Shown here piece by piece: positions 1-9,120 of a stretch of 32,753 nt of DNA (the first letter of the stretch is position 1; each line of letters opens with the position of its first letter). The position numbers and the translations under genes are program-made. Source of the stretch: Branchiostoma floridae (Eukaryota; Chordata; Leptocardii; Amphioxiformes; Branchiostomatidae). The notes below the pieces were generated by a model that made no database searches, was not told where the DNA came from, and saw only the letters and a program-made list of their open reading frames with translations. The stretch lies in the NCBI RefSeq assembly GCF_000003815.2, contig NC_049990.1, forward strand, positions 22,140,880 through 22,173,632, written 5' to 3'.

Positions 1-1354
1 ACCAATAGATCTGCCTGGAGATTAGACTTACGGTGCGTTCTGAATGAAATCACACTGATTGAAGATCCAGTTTCCTTACCGAAAGTGATGAAAATTAAGC
101 TCATCAGGTTTGTCTGCTATTTTTTTCGGAACTTGTTTTTAAGACAGAAGAGGTTAATTTTGCACCAGTAGGGGACAGACATGCACGGGTTGAAGAAAAA
201 AAAAACACCTTGATCTATACTGACGTATTCAGCTGAAAGTAACGAAAGACAGAAAATAATCGAATAGAAGTTCTATCCACATGGTACTTCAGAAGTACTT
301 CGTAAGAACGTTCCGCAGTGTGGTATGTTATTTGACAGTCCACTTTGTTCTTAGGCATACTTCCAGTCAAATCTGACAAGAAAAGAGACGGCTCTTTTAG
401 TGATTAATTTGATAAATGACATATCTCTTTTCATTTGTTGACGGCATCCTTTGTATCACAATTTAGCCTGAAAGAGACATGTTTCTAGTGTTTCATTTGG
501 TAATTGAATCAATGATTTCTGCTCCGCTTGTTGGCGTTATCTTGTGAAGTTATCATATATATATATATATATATTTAGTGACCTATCTTATAAATGAGAC
601 ACACGAAGCGTTTCGACATAACCTACACGTTTTGGGCAAAGCTTTCCGAGATATCTGCTTTCACTGGAAAGGCGTTACTAATGAGCCCAATTAGCCTAGA
701 TGTAGAGTTGTTTCATCGCAATTTTTAGACAAAGTAGAGAAGCTCTTCGCCCTAAGACACCTCATTTATTCCCTGCATGAAGAGCAGGGATCAGTATGCA
801 CTGGTAGGTCCGTAAGGATCGTCCGCGGTCTATCACGTACCCATGTTTGTTTTTAATTTCTACCGGTGCGTATTATTGGTTGAGAACGATTAAGACACTA
901 TTTCTAATTCAGGTAGGTGATTGGGCGCTCAATAAAAATCCGTTGAAATTATTTTTCAAACTTTTGAACGCTCAACGGTCTCCTCAACGGTTTTAACGGT
1001 TACTGACCATAAATACTTGTGTATTTGTTAGAATAGCTTCTATTGCGTATGGCCTTTTCGGCCACACTAGTGTCTTGATTTTATGAATGACATCAGCGCG
1101 CGCATTTCTTTTGGCCTGTTCTCCAAAAAAAGGCACCTACTCCGAGGCTCCACGCAAATCAGGTTCGATCCGGAACTTTCCGACTCATATTGCCGCAAAA
1201 GGCTTGCATGTGCCGGTTTGTATAAAACTCATTATGCATAAAACGTGCTAATTTAGCCTCCATAGCAGGCACTCTGAGGCCTTTTTTTGCTCATGATACA
1301 CTTTTGCTGGTCATTTCTTTTTGTACTGGGTCGCTGATTGCTGGATTCTTCTTC
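1..1354. other. Noncoding stretch, no gene recognised
   Basis: No convincing coding frame or RNA gene is visible. The stretch is AT-rich and holds a short AT dinucleotide run at about 554-574. The motif CTGCCTGGAGATTA at about 11-24 recurs near 2511-2524, where it is followed by another ATTAATGT-type sequence resembling the hairpin arms at 1355-1469. This hints at relics of one repeat family around the left edge, but the element cannot be delimited. Confidence 0.5.
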
Positions 1355-1469
1355 TGGAGAATTAATGCGATAGCAACCCCCTTATCACATTAATTCTCCA
1401 CGAGAGATCCAGGACTCTTCTTCTGGAGAATTAATGTGATAGCAACCCCCTTATCACATTAATTCTCCA
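1355..1469. repeat. Two tandem near-perfect 46-bp hairpins
   Basis: Two inverted repeats lie 23 bp apart, at 1355-1400 and 1424-1469 (69-bp period). Each has 18-bp arms (TGGAGAATTAATGTGATA and its complement) around a 10-base loop, GCAACCCCCT. The second copy is a perfect stem. The first has one T-to-C difference in its left arm. The preceding bases (CTTCTTCTGGAG) are also duplicated, so a unit of about 69 bp was copied in tandem. Such structures could be transposon ends or a small foldback element. No target duplication is clear. Confidence 0.85.
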
Positions 1470-1584
1470 AAGAGATGAGACATTAAAACCTAAATCCTTT
1501 ATCACAACTTTTTCAGCTATCACGACATTTATTTTAAGTACTTTTCAGTACTAAATTTTTTTTCTATTTGCTTTTGGACAGACG

Positions 1585-2042
1585 AGGACGATGTGGCACT
1601 GCACTCAAGTTTTTGTAACTTATATTAACAATGCCACATACACGGTACAGACAGAAGGAAAGTCGTGTAAAGTGCCTTTCCCAAGGGCACAACGTCGGGG
1701 ACACGGTGGGAATCGAACTCAGGACCCATAGATTCCGAGCCGAAAGCTCTACCAGTTACGCCACGCCCGACGCCACGTACTACATTAATGTGATAAATAA
1801 TCAGGTCTCTTGGGGCAACGGTGCGGCACTGCGGGGTTCCTTCACTGCGGCACTGTTGTGTCATTTTCATATTCACATTTTTTAATAATTTAGATATTGC
1901 GCAATACGTAAAAGTATTACTTAGAAGACAACAAAATACACAAAACGTAAGGAAATTCGTTCTTTATCTCTGAAATTCGTTGAGAAATCTTTTGAACCTC
2001 GCAGTGCCGCACCGGTGCCCCAAGTACAGTGAGACGGCACCT
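1585..2042. mobile_element. MITE copy 1 (TTA-type family), interrupted by a SINE
   Basis: The right part (about 1809-2042) has the family architecture: a GGTGCGGCACTGCGGGGTTC inner terminal segment, an AT-rich centre containing TTAGATATTGCGCAATACGT and AGAAGACAACAAAATACAC, then the inverted terminal segment ending in GGCACCT. TTA follows at 2043-2045. The left tip seems displaced to about 1585-1609 (GGCACTGCACT), with a tRNA-derived SINE filling the space. The left target duplication is not recognisable. Compare 3866-4099, 16828-17074 and 17509-17753. Confidence 0.7.
1620..1790 (-). mobile_element. tRNA-derived SINE (nested)
   Basis: On the minus strand the sequence has RNA polymerase III box A (TGGCGTAACTGGTAGAGC, plus-strand positions 1746-1763) and box B (GAGTTCGATTCCC, 1708-1720). 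Spacing is as in a tRNA. A non-tRNA body follows (GACGTTGTGCCCTTGGGAAA and onwards, 1657-1697) of a kind I associate with invertebrate deuterostome SINEs. The 3' end toward 1620 is AT-rich. The tRNA-like part does not look able to form a full acceptor stem, so this is a SINE and not a functional tRNA gene. It lies inside the left terminus of a MITE. Confidence 0.8.
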
Positions 2043-2045
2043 TTA

Positions 2046-3385
2046 CAAAGGCATCAGGAGGTGACAGGGTGTCCAGGGAGACTGTTTGATCCATACTTAT
2101 GTGGGTAATGCCACCGCTTTCATCATGTACGAAAGGAAGTTGCAAGCATATGCGCATAAAGCATGGACACTGCCACTCTGGACCACCGGATGTACCTGTG
2201 TAATGAAACAGAGCATTACTAAAGATTAAACTAGAAATGAAGTAACAATCTAGATCCGGCCATAATGGAAGGCTTGCCTAACGAAAAGTACAACAGTAAC
2301 TGCCTCTGTTAGCTTCACAGTATGTGTCAACCATCGCGTGGATTATATTTCTGGCTTTGCCGTTTAACTTACTCTAGATATTTCTCTCGAAATCTATCAG
2401 TACCGCGATCCAGATAAAGTGTTATTCACTGATTTGCGAAGTGTTAATGTTGTGGTACACACACATGCACAGACACACACACGCTAAACTCCTTATGCCA
2501 CCGGTAAGTCTGCCTGGAGATTAATGTCACAGTAGAAATTAACATTAAGGATAATACCGGATTGTCCCAAAACGGTCTAAGTCCAGAGGATCAGGTCTAG
2601 GTCCTAAACCTGTACCTAATTGTTTGTGAAAACTTTTGAATGTGATGTTCAATACAAAGGTATATTTCGCTACAAAGAAACCTGTTTGGTGGAGTATCCT
2701 ATATTCATGTAAACAACACTAACTGTCTCTATTAGCTTGGACCAAGTTTGGCTGTGTAAACTTGGTAAAAATTACTACCAATTCTTTTCTACTTCGCTCG
2801 TGTTATTTTCTTGGACCGTTACGCCAAAACACGCGAACGGCTGCCGCCGTAGTGCCGGCATAATCCGTTTATTTTCTAAGCGGTCCCAAATATAAATCCG
2901 GTCCACTAATTTTTTTCTGATCCGATTTTTTCCGGACCGGTCCAAAAAAAAAAAAAACGGGTTTGTACCCACCCCTAGTGCCAGGACAGATCCCGATTCC
3001 TATCTACCCTAGGTCAATCTGCGGTGGTCCAAACGAATAAGGTTAATGACCCTGACTAGACTGCTGTCACCATGGTTACAATGTAGCAAGTATCAACCAC
3101 TGAACACCACTGGTCACCATATACATAAAATATGATGTAATTCACGCAAAATTACATGTAATGGTAAATGCGGTCTTATCTATGCTTGAATTTATTGCGA
3201 TAATAGTTGTGAAATCATTCAATCTATTTGTCAATACATTTTGGTCTAATCTGAATTTCTCCTAGTAGAATCGAAGATTGTTTTGGTAAAATTCCCATTT
3301 GTCCTAGGGTGGATTTCCAATCTGATCTTGGAGTATCGTGGATTTTCCTAGGACACTCTCTACTACGGCAGATACATAGCACTAT
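2046..3385. other. Noncoding stretch with simple repeats
   Basis: No gene is recognised. It contains a CA-rich run near 2457-2484 and an A14 tract at 2944-2957 next to CCGGACCGGTCC. The sequence after the A tract (GGGTTTGTACCCACCCCTAG, 2959-2978) has, on the minus strand, a CTAGGGGTGGG start reminiscent of hAT-type transposon termini. No matching second terminus was found, so no element is called. Confidence 0.4.
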
Positions 3386-3387
3386 AA

Positions 3388-3675
3388 GATGTAATACACA
3401 AGGGTATAGACAACTGTCTACAGAACACCATGAAGTTTTTTTATGAAATGAGAAACTAGTTCAGAGAGAATTCTGGACATGACTTGACGGAAGTGTGTCC
3501 CCCTTAACGTTATGACCGCAAAAGAACTTTACACACTGGGGTATATACAACTACCGAGGGAGCACTACAAGCACTAATTAATGGGGCCAGAAACCAGTTC
3601 AGAGAACAATACCTGCTGGGTGAACATATCCCTTAGCGTCTAGATCATACGAAGGGGGTCATACACAAGGATCCC
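3388..3675. repeat. Degenerate tandem repeat, about 145 bp, about two units
   Basis: Two diverged units can be aligned by eye. The first has ACACAAGGGTATAGACAACT then AACTAGTTCAGAGAGAATTC (about 3398-3472). The second has ACACTGGGGTATATACAACT then AACCAGTTCAGAGAACAATA (about 3532-3613). A possible third start, CATACACAAGGATCCCC, lies near 3660. Divergence is high and unit borders are approximate. No coding frame is maintained through both units. Confidence 0.5.
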
Positions 3676-3865
3676 CAACGGTCTGTTACACAATGTATGT
3701 CCGGTACCATGATTCAGGGGTCAACTTTAATTTCCTTTGGGGGCGACCCAGAAAACAAATACTTTCTTTTGAGACAAAACCTTGCCATTTGATAAAAGTC
3801 GGTGTTTGTAAAATGACCAGATGTGTCTGTATCTATAGATCCTGTACAACTTTCCTTCGGTGTAT

Positions 3866-4099
3866 AGGTGGTGTCTCACTGCACTTGGGGCACCTGTGGG
3901 GTTCGTTCACTGCGACACTGTTGTGTTATTTTTGCTGATTTATTACAATTTAGATATTGCGTGATACGTAAAAGTATGACTTAGAAGACAACAAAACACA
4001 CACAACCTAAGAAAACCCGTTCTTTATCTCTGAAATCATGAGCAATTTTGGAACCCCACAGTGCCGCACCGGTGCCCCAAGTGCAGTGAGATACAGCCT
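3866..4099. mobile_element. MITE copy 2 (TTA-type family), 234 bp
   Basis: Complete nonautonomous DNA element. The left terminus AGGTGGTGTCTCACTGCACT and the complement of the right terminus, AGGCTGTATCTCACTGCACT, match closely and both continue into TTGGGGCACC. The AT-rich centre carries the shared TTAGATATTGCG and AGAAGACAACAAAACACAC segments. Same orientation as copies 1 and 4. Flanks are TAT on the left and TGA on the right, so no target duplication is preserved. Confidence 0.85.
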
Positions 4100-4557
4100 T
4101 GACCCACCCACGTATTATTCCTTTCTCCGTGACTTGACTATACTTGATCACCAGTGAATAAGAAATGACTAAAATCCTGTGCGGAAACTCTAGAAACGGT
4201 TCCTTGAAACACTTTTTGGGCATTTTGTTTCTTTTACTCTCAAATTGTTGATTCCACATACTTTTAATTGGTGCCATTTGATGTTAACTCGGTATTGTAA
4301 TATTCCCAGCTGTCTAGAAAAAGTAATGGCTCCCAAACTAGAATTAAGCTGTGCAATGAAACGAACGGTAAGTACTATTACTACCACACCTACTGGTGAC
4401 TAATGAGAAATGAAACGCGGAGCAAAATGAGCACATTGCACCTTTCTTCCTGTCACATCAATGGATTATCCCAGTAAATGTGAATGCACATAACCATTAG
4501 GCTCATCACGCACGTACGAAAATAAGACTCTGACATGTCCCTTCTATTTGCTTACAG
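4100..4557. other. Upstream region or possible intron before the GPCR
   Basis: No coding signal. The stretch ends in a good 3' splice-site context: a pyrimidine-rich tract (about 4537-4553) running into TTTGCTTACAG, with AG at 4556-4557. If used, a 5' UTR exon of the receptor gene would start at 4558 and the remaining upstream exon would lie further left or outside the window. The intron interpretation is inference only. Confidence 0.35.
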
Positions 4558-4971
4558 TTGATGAATCCAGCGGGTGCCATTTGCCTAGTCCCCGGGGATT
4601 TAGTTATGCCTACGCACGTCTGACGGGCTATTTGGACACATGCAGAGCTGAAGGCGTGAGTTTATCCCTCCAGACATATCGCTGTTTGCATGCACAGTCA
4701 CTCGCAGGGGAAGCGTAATCAAGAAAAGTCGCTGAAGGAAACCGCCGCCGTAGTACTTAGCCACAGAGATCAATCGAGCGTTTTAGTGAAAGCCACGCAG
4801 ACAATCGTAGACTCTGCTCCTATAAGAAGAATCTGCTAGAAAGGCAGCATCTTGTCGTGCTTTAAGCAGACTCGTTACGTAGGGCAGAATCTTAAAGACG
4901 CTTGCTGTGCTTTGAATAGACTTGTAGGACTCAGAAGAATTTTTAGCTAGCCAGGATAGAAGTCTGCAGCT
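4558..4971 (+). promoter_or_regulatory. Probable 5' UTR or proximal leader of the GPCR gene
   Basis: The stretch lies between a candidate splice acceptor (AG at 4556-4557) and the receptor start codon. It contains imperfect internal repeats: GCATCTTGTCGTGCTTTAAG near 4849 and ACGCTTGCTGTGCTTTGAAT near 4898, about 50 bp apart and each followed by a CAGAATCT or CAGAAGAAT motif. An in-frame TAG sits 15 bases before the ATG, so translation cannot start further upstream in this frame. No TATA box is evident, so the promoter may lie elsewhere. Confidence 0.4.
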
Positions 4972-6318
4972 ATGGAGAACGTTACCGTCCCTGAGACCTA
5001 TCCCACGCCTGTCACTGTCGTGGTGAGTATGGTTGTTGTAGTCATCATTGTCTTCATAGTGGCGGGGAATGTCTTGGTGTTTGTGGCGTGTTTCACAGCC
5101 ACAAGTCTCCGCACCATACAGAACTGGTTCCTGCTGTCGCTAGCCGCCAGCGATCTTCTGGTGGCCAGTACAATCATGCCGTTTACGCTGGTCAAAGAAC
5201 TGTTAGGTTACTGGAGTTTCGGAGAGATTTGGTGCGAAGGATGGCTCGCCCTAGACGTGCTTGCGTGCACTGCGTCTATCTGTAATCTGTGTATGATTAG
5301 TTTTGATCGCTATTGGTCGGTTGTGGATATCCAGTACGCTAGGACCAGGAGCGCGAAGCGTGTCGGTGGGATGATAGCGGCGGTGTGGATCATCTCGCTA
5401 GCCGTAAGCGTCCCTCCCCTCATCGGGTGGCGCGACCCGTCCGAGCACATGGACACCTACCCCGTCTGCAATCTGCGCAAGCTGCCCGAATACGTCCTGT
5501 TCTCCGTCTCCGCCTCCTTCTACATCCCGCTAGTTGTCTTAATCGTCGTCTACTCGCGAATCCTCTACCTGACCAGAAAGCAGTTCCGTAAGTCCCTATC
5601 CCTTACCTCTACTCCTAGACCCACATCGACTACCTCGAAGATAAACGCCTCCCAAATTACATGCAGGACTTTAGACGATCCACTAAGTCCCTCGCCGATC
5701 GTCAGTCATAGAGCAGCGGCAAAGGCACTGAACAACTCGTCCAAAAACAACAACACATTCCCTTTCCCTACCATAAAACTCCAACTGCGCTCATCCGTGG
5801 CTAAAAACAACATCTCTGTCGAGGTGGTTACCGGGACTGAGGACCATGGTCGGAATGTCGAGCAAAAAAGTGCCCCAACCAGCCGGGCTACGCTCAGTCC
5901 ACCGCCACAGTTCGAAGTGAGAGCGGAGAGTAGCGGACCATGCGTGTTCACCGGTGACTTGGCTAAAACCATCACCCCCCTCCCCACCCCGGACACTAGC
6001 CCCCGCAGTGCAGCCAGTAATAGGAGCATCTGCCATGCCATCCAACAGAAAACATGTAGCAGGAAGGAGAGACGAGTGACGCGAATCATCGGCATGGTCA
6101 TGACGGCGTTCGTGGTGTGCTGGTTCCCGTTTTTCGTGTGCTACCCTGTCATGGTGTTGTGTCAAGACTGTGGTTTCCCCGAGTGGGCCTTTGACATTGT
6201 GTTCTGGTTAGGGTACTGTAACAGTGGTCTGAATCCTGTCATCTACACAGTCTTTAATGAAGATTTCCGTAAAGCGTTTAAAAAGATACTGTGTAAGTGG
6301 AGGGCAGCAAAGCCGTAG
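4972..6318 (+). CDS. Intronless aminergic GPCR, alpha2-adrenergic-like
   Basis: Class A rhodopsin-like receptor of 448 residues in one uninterrupted exon, expected at the plasma membrane as a Gi/o-coupled biogenic amine receptor. Seven hydrophobic segments are visible: TM1 about 13-40, TM2 51-71, TM3 88-111, TM4 131-152, TM5 174-197, TM6 368-392, TM7 405-425. Landmarks are N33 (1.50), D61 (2.50), C88 paired with C166, amine-binding D95 (3.32), DRY 112-114, W139 (4.50), S178 and S182 in TM5 (5.42 and 5.46, catechol contacts), E366 (6.30), CWFP 383-386, F411 (7.39, typical of alpha2 receptors) and NPVIY 421-425. Asn3 is a glycosylation sequon and Cys441 a likely palmitoylation site. The third intracellular loop is long (about 200-366, Ser/Thr/Pro-rich) and the tail short, as in alpha2 and D2-type receptors. 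The ATG has G at -3 and G at +4, with an in-frame stop 15 bases upstream. An octopamine- or other amine-receptor identity cannot be excluded; the ligand is inferred. Confidence 0.95.
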   Translation: MENVTVPETYPTPVTVVVSMVVVVIIVFIVAGNVLVFVACFTATSLRTIQNWFLLSLAASDLLVASTIMPFTLVKELLGYWSFGEIWCEGWLALDVLACTASICNLCMISFDRYWSVVDIQYARTRSAKRVGGMIAAVWIISLAVSVPPLIGWRDPSEHMDTYPVCNLRKLPEYVLFSVSASFYIPLVVLIVVYSRILYLTRKQFRKSLSLTSTPRPTSTTSKINASQITCRTLDDPLSPSPIVSHRAAAKALNNSSKNNNTFPFPTIKLQLRSSVAKNNISVEVVTGTEDHGRNVEQKSAPTSRATLSPPPQFEVRAESSGPCVFTGDLAKTITPLPTPDTSPRSAASNRSICHAIQQKTCSRKERRVTRIIGMVMTAFVVCWFPFFVCYPVMVLCQDCGFPEWAFDIVFWLGYCNSGLNPVIYTVFNEDFRKAFKKILCKWRAAKP

Positions 6319-6692
6319 GTGTCTTCTTCTATGTAATTCAAATTACAATGTACTAGTTTATGATGCTTGTGATTTCTGGGCCAGATGAAAATATATATTG
6401 TTGTTGTTATGATTATAATATCTATTAATATTGTGAACCATACGTTGGAATTTTTTTCTGAATGTAAAGATATATGTAACTATCATATCAGAGAATTATG
6501 TTGCAAATTTTATTGTTTTTACCGAAATGTACCCCAATTGGGTACGGAATTGTTCAGGTTCCTTTGGTAGTGTGTGCGGTATGGCCATGGAAAATGTGAC
6601 TTATATGATACGCTTTCCATAAGTGTCTGTTCCGTTCAAATGAAAGACGTACTGTGAAAAGAAAGCAACGCGTGTTGGGTCGTCCTTGGTTC
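6319..6692 (+). other. GPCR 3' flank or probable 3' UTR
   Basis: AT-rich sequence directly after the receptor stop codon, without a supported gene. I saw no clear AATAAA between the stop and the tandem duplication at 6693, so the transcript end is undetermined. A UTR running into the duplicated block is possible. Confidence 0.4.
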
Positions 6693-8234
6693 TGAAACTT
6701 TGGCTGTGGTTTACAGAGTGTTAGCAAATGAGACATTACAGATATACGTCCTGGTTACTATGGCTATGTGTACACAACAAATAACAATGTTAACATTTGG
6801 TTAGTCGTTCTGACAATTTTCACGGGATGATTACGATTGTCGTTGGGAAGTGGAACCAATCATTATTGCCCCCGAGGAAGAGTCGTTGGCAGGTAGCTGT
6901 TAATGGTTGCGTACACAAACAACCTCAGCAAATATAGAGATTTGCCAACCTGATGCAATCATTCAAAAAGATACGCTTTCTGTTCGAGTGTGGATATTGA
7001 GTAATTTGAGTACATAGACATGTCGGTGCAGAAAGCTATGTGGCCGCGTGTGTGTGTGTGTTTGAGTGTGTATGCTTGAGTGTGTGTGTGTGTGCGTGTG
7101 TGTGCGTGTTTGGGGTATTTGACCAAAATCTTTTTTGAAATGACTAACAGTATTCCATTACTTAAACTATCCTTTTATTCTTAGCATTCCCCTGCGTTAA
7201 CTAGCCCCCTACTTGAACTAATCTCTTATTTTGGCTCTCAACGCTTGACGAAAAAGTCAAACACTTGTCATAAAATTCTACCCTCAACAGTTAAGTTTGC
7301 TCTGATCCAACAGTGCCCAAGTTGAGCTTTCTTGGCACCATTTTTCTTATTTCATTTGAATCTAAGATGACAAATACACACCAGCAAGTAATAATCAGAT
7401 CTGTCTAAAACAGTTTGATCTGTGGTAATGAGAAATCTTAGTATTTTGTGGTTGTCTGCTGTTTGAAAGCCTGGTTGTGGTTTACAGAGTGCTAGCAAAT
7501 GAGATATTAGAGATATACGTTCTGGTTACTATAATGGCTATGTGTACACAACCAATAACAATGATCTGCTAACATTTGGTTCTGCCGATTTCCACGGGAT
7601 GATTATGATTGTCGTTGGGAAGTGGGACCAATTATTATTGCCCCCGAGGAAGAGTCGTTGACAGGTAGCTGTTACTGGTTGCGTATACAAACAACCTCAG
7701 CAAAGAGAGGTTAAAGTACTGGTTTGCCAACCTGATGCAATCATTCAAGGAGATACACCTTCTGTTCGAGTGTTGATATTGAGTAATTTGAGTACATAGA
7801 CATGTCGGTGCAGAAAGCTATGTGGCCGGGTGTTTATTCGGGGTATTTGAACAAAGTCTTTTAAGAATGGCTAACACTATTCTATCACCTAAACTATCCT
7901 TTTATTCTAAGCAATTCCCCATTTAAACTAGTCCCCTACTAAACTAATCACATACTTTCAATTGGCTCTCAACGCGTTTGTGTTGAAGAAAAAGTCTAAT
8001 ACATGTCGTAAAATTCTTCTCTGAACAGCTAACAATGTTTGCTACGATCCAACTTAGTCTAAGTTGAGCTATCTTAGTACAATTTTTCTTATTTAATATG
8101 AATATAAGATTACTAAATACATACTAACAACCAATAATTAGATCTGTCTAAAACAGTTTGATGTGTAGTTAAGCCAGTGTTTCGTGATTATTGCTCATAA
8201 AAAACGATTATTAGTAGTTTGTGGCTGCCTGCTG
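6693..8234. repeat. Tandem duplication, two diverged units of about 771 bp
   Basis: Unit 1 (about 6693-7463) and unit 2 (about 7464-8234) are colinear over their whole length. Anchor pairs 771-785 bp apart include GTGGTTTACAGAGTG, ATTGCCCCCGAGGAAGAGTC, GTACATAGACATGTCGGTGC and AGATCTGTCTAAAACAGTTT. Conservation is uneven: the segment around the CCCCCGAGGAAGAGTCGTTG core and the GACATGTCGGTGCAGAAAGC block are nearly identical, while the second halves are more diverged. Unit 1 alone has a TG-rich microsatellite (about 7048-7111). No protein frame is kept in either unit. Confidence 0.9.
7048..7111. repeat. TG-rich microsatellite
   Basis: Interrupted TG dinucleotide run inside the first unit of the 771-bp duplication. 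It is absent from the equivalent place in unit 2 (about 7826-7840), so it expanded after the duplication or was lost from unit 2. Confidence 0.9.
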
Positions 8235-8950
8235 TGTCTGTTATGACGAGAGAGTACTGTGATGTAAGACACAACCAGAGACCCGCGGATATAGCCTGGC
8301 AACATCAAACAAACATTCATTTCCGCAGATGAGGGACGTCGACTGGTACTGATGGCTCACATCCTGCCATCCCTTGATCATTTGATGTGCACCGCCGTCT
8401 TATTTGCTTTGATCAGCCAAATTGTGTACATCTGACAGGCAGTAATTTTGCTAATGTGTGCACCAAAGGGAGTCAAATTGTCGACACCAATAGTGAATGG
8501 AGGTAAAATGCCAAGGAAGAGAGAACAAGGATATCTATAAGAAATTAAGACAATAAAAAATATCTGAAAAAATAGCAACATCAAATACACCACATTATCA
8601 TACGTTTAGATTATATGTCCATGAAGAGCTGAATTTTATGAATCTGATACCAACTATATTGGTGGGTTTACACCTCCTAACATTAACAGGAAAACATCGA
8701 AAACTGGTGATAATGATATAATAGTCTAGAATTGCCTCGTATGCATGTGTAATTCTTTTGTTTCTTAGTTTGTTAATTCATATGTCGCAACAGTATAACA
8801 GCACTCAATCTGTGCGAATTTTTCCTGTCCCAATCACAATATGAACTAGATATTAGAACAGATGGCAACAATGAATAAAGAACTACGAAAAAAGAAAACA
8901 GTGAAAAAACTTTATCTTCAACAGATATTCAAAGAAGGGTGCGGTCACAT
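8235..8950. other. Noncoding stretch, no gene recognised
   Basis: AT-rich sequence between the tandem duplication and a MITE. No convincing coding frame. An AATAAA at 8873-8878 is the first strong plus-strand poly(A)-type signal noticed after the receptor, but at about 2.5 kb from the stop codon its use is speculative. Confidence 0.35.
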
Positions 8951-9120
8951 AGGTCGTGCGATAGTCCAAGGATTTTCAAGCAGGCCGTGACAGAACCAAC
9001 CAGCGACATGGATCCAAAACAGCATTTTGTGTACCAAGACAGCTGGACTTTGCAGGAGATGTAAATTTTTATCCTCCAAAATGCCCAAGGTTAGCGATAA
9101 GTAAGACTATCGCACGACCT
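8951..9120. mobile_element. Small MITE, 170 bp, AGGTCGTGCGAT termini (copy A)
   Basis: The terminal inverted repeats AGGTCGTGCGATAGTC (8951-8966) and GACTATCGCACGACCT (9105-9120) match perfectly over 16 bp. The interior aligns with the element at 18766-18942 read in the opposite direction: shared blocks are GATTTTCAAGCAGGCCGTGA, CATTTTGTGTACCAAGACAG and CCTCCAAAATGCCCAAGGTT. No target duplication is clear. Nothing is encoded, so it must be nonautonomous. Confidence 0.85.

Noticed and set aside
1700-1770. Functional tRNA gene on the minus strand
   Set aside because: Boxes A and B are present, but the sequence continues into a SINE body and no full cloverleaf with a proper acceptor stem is evident.
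2959-2978. hAT-like terminus (CTAGGGGTGGG on the minus strand)
   Set aside because: No partner terminus or 8-bp target duplication could be found.
1921-4277. Minus-strand open frames ending in a shared FRDKE..RFVYFVVF-like peptide (also near 16766)
   Set aside because: They are chance translations of the repeated MITE interior; the shared peptide reflects shared DNA, not a protein family.
5706-6165. Antisense open frames of 124-131 codons inside the receptor gene
   Set aside because: They are shadows of the higher-G+C coding strand and show no domain or independent signals.
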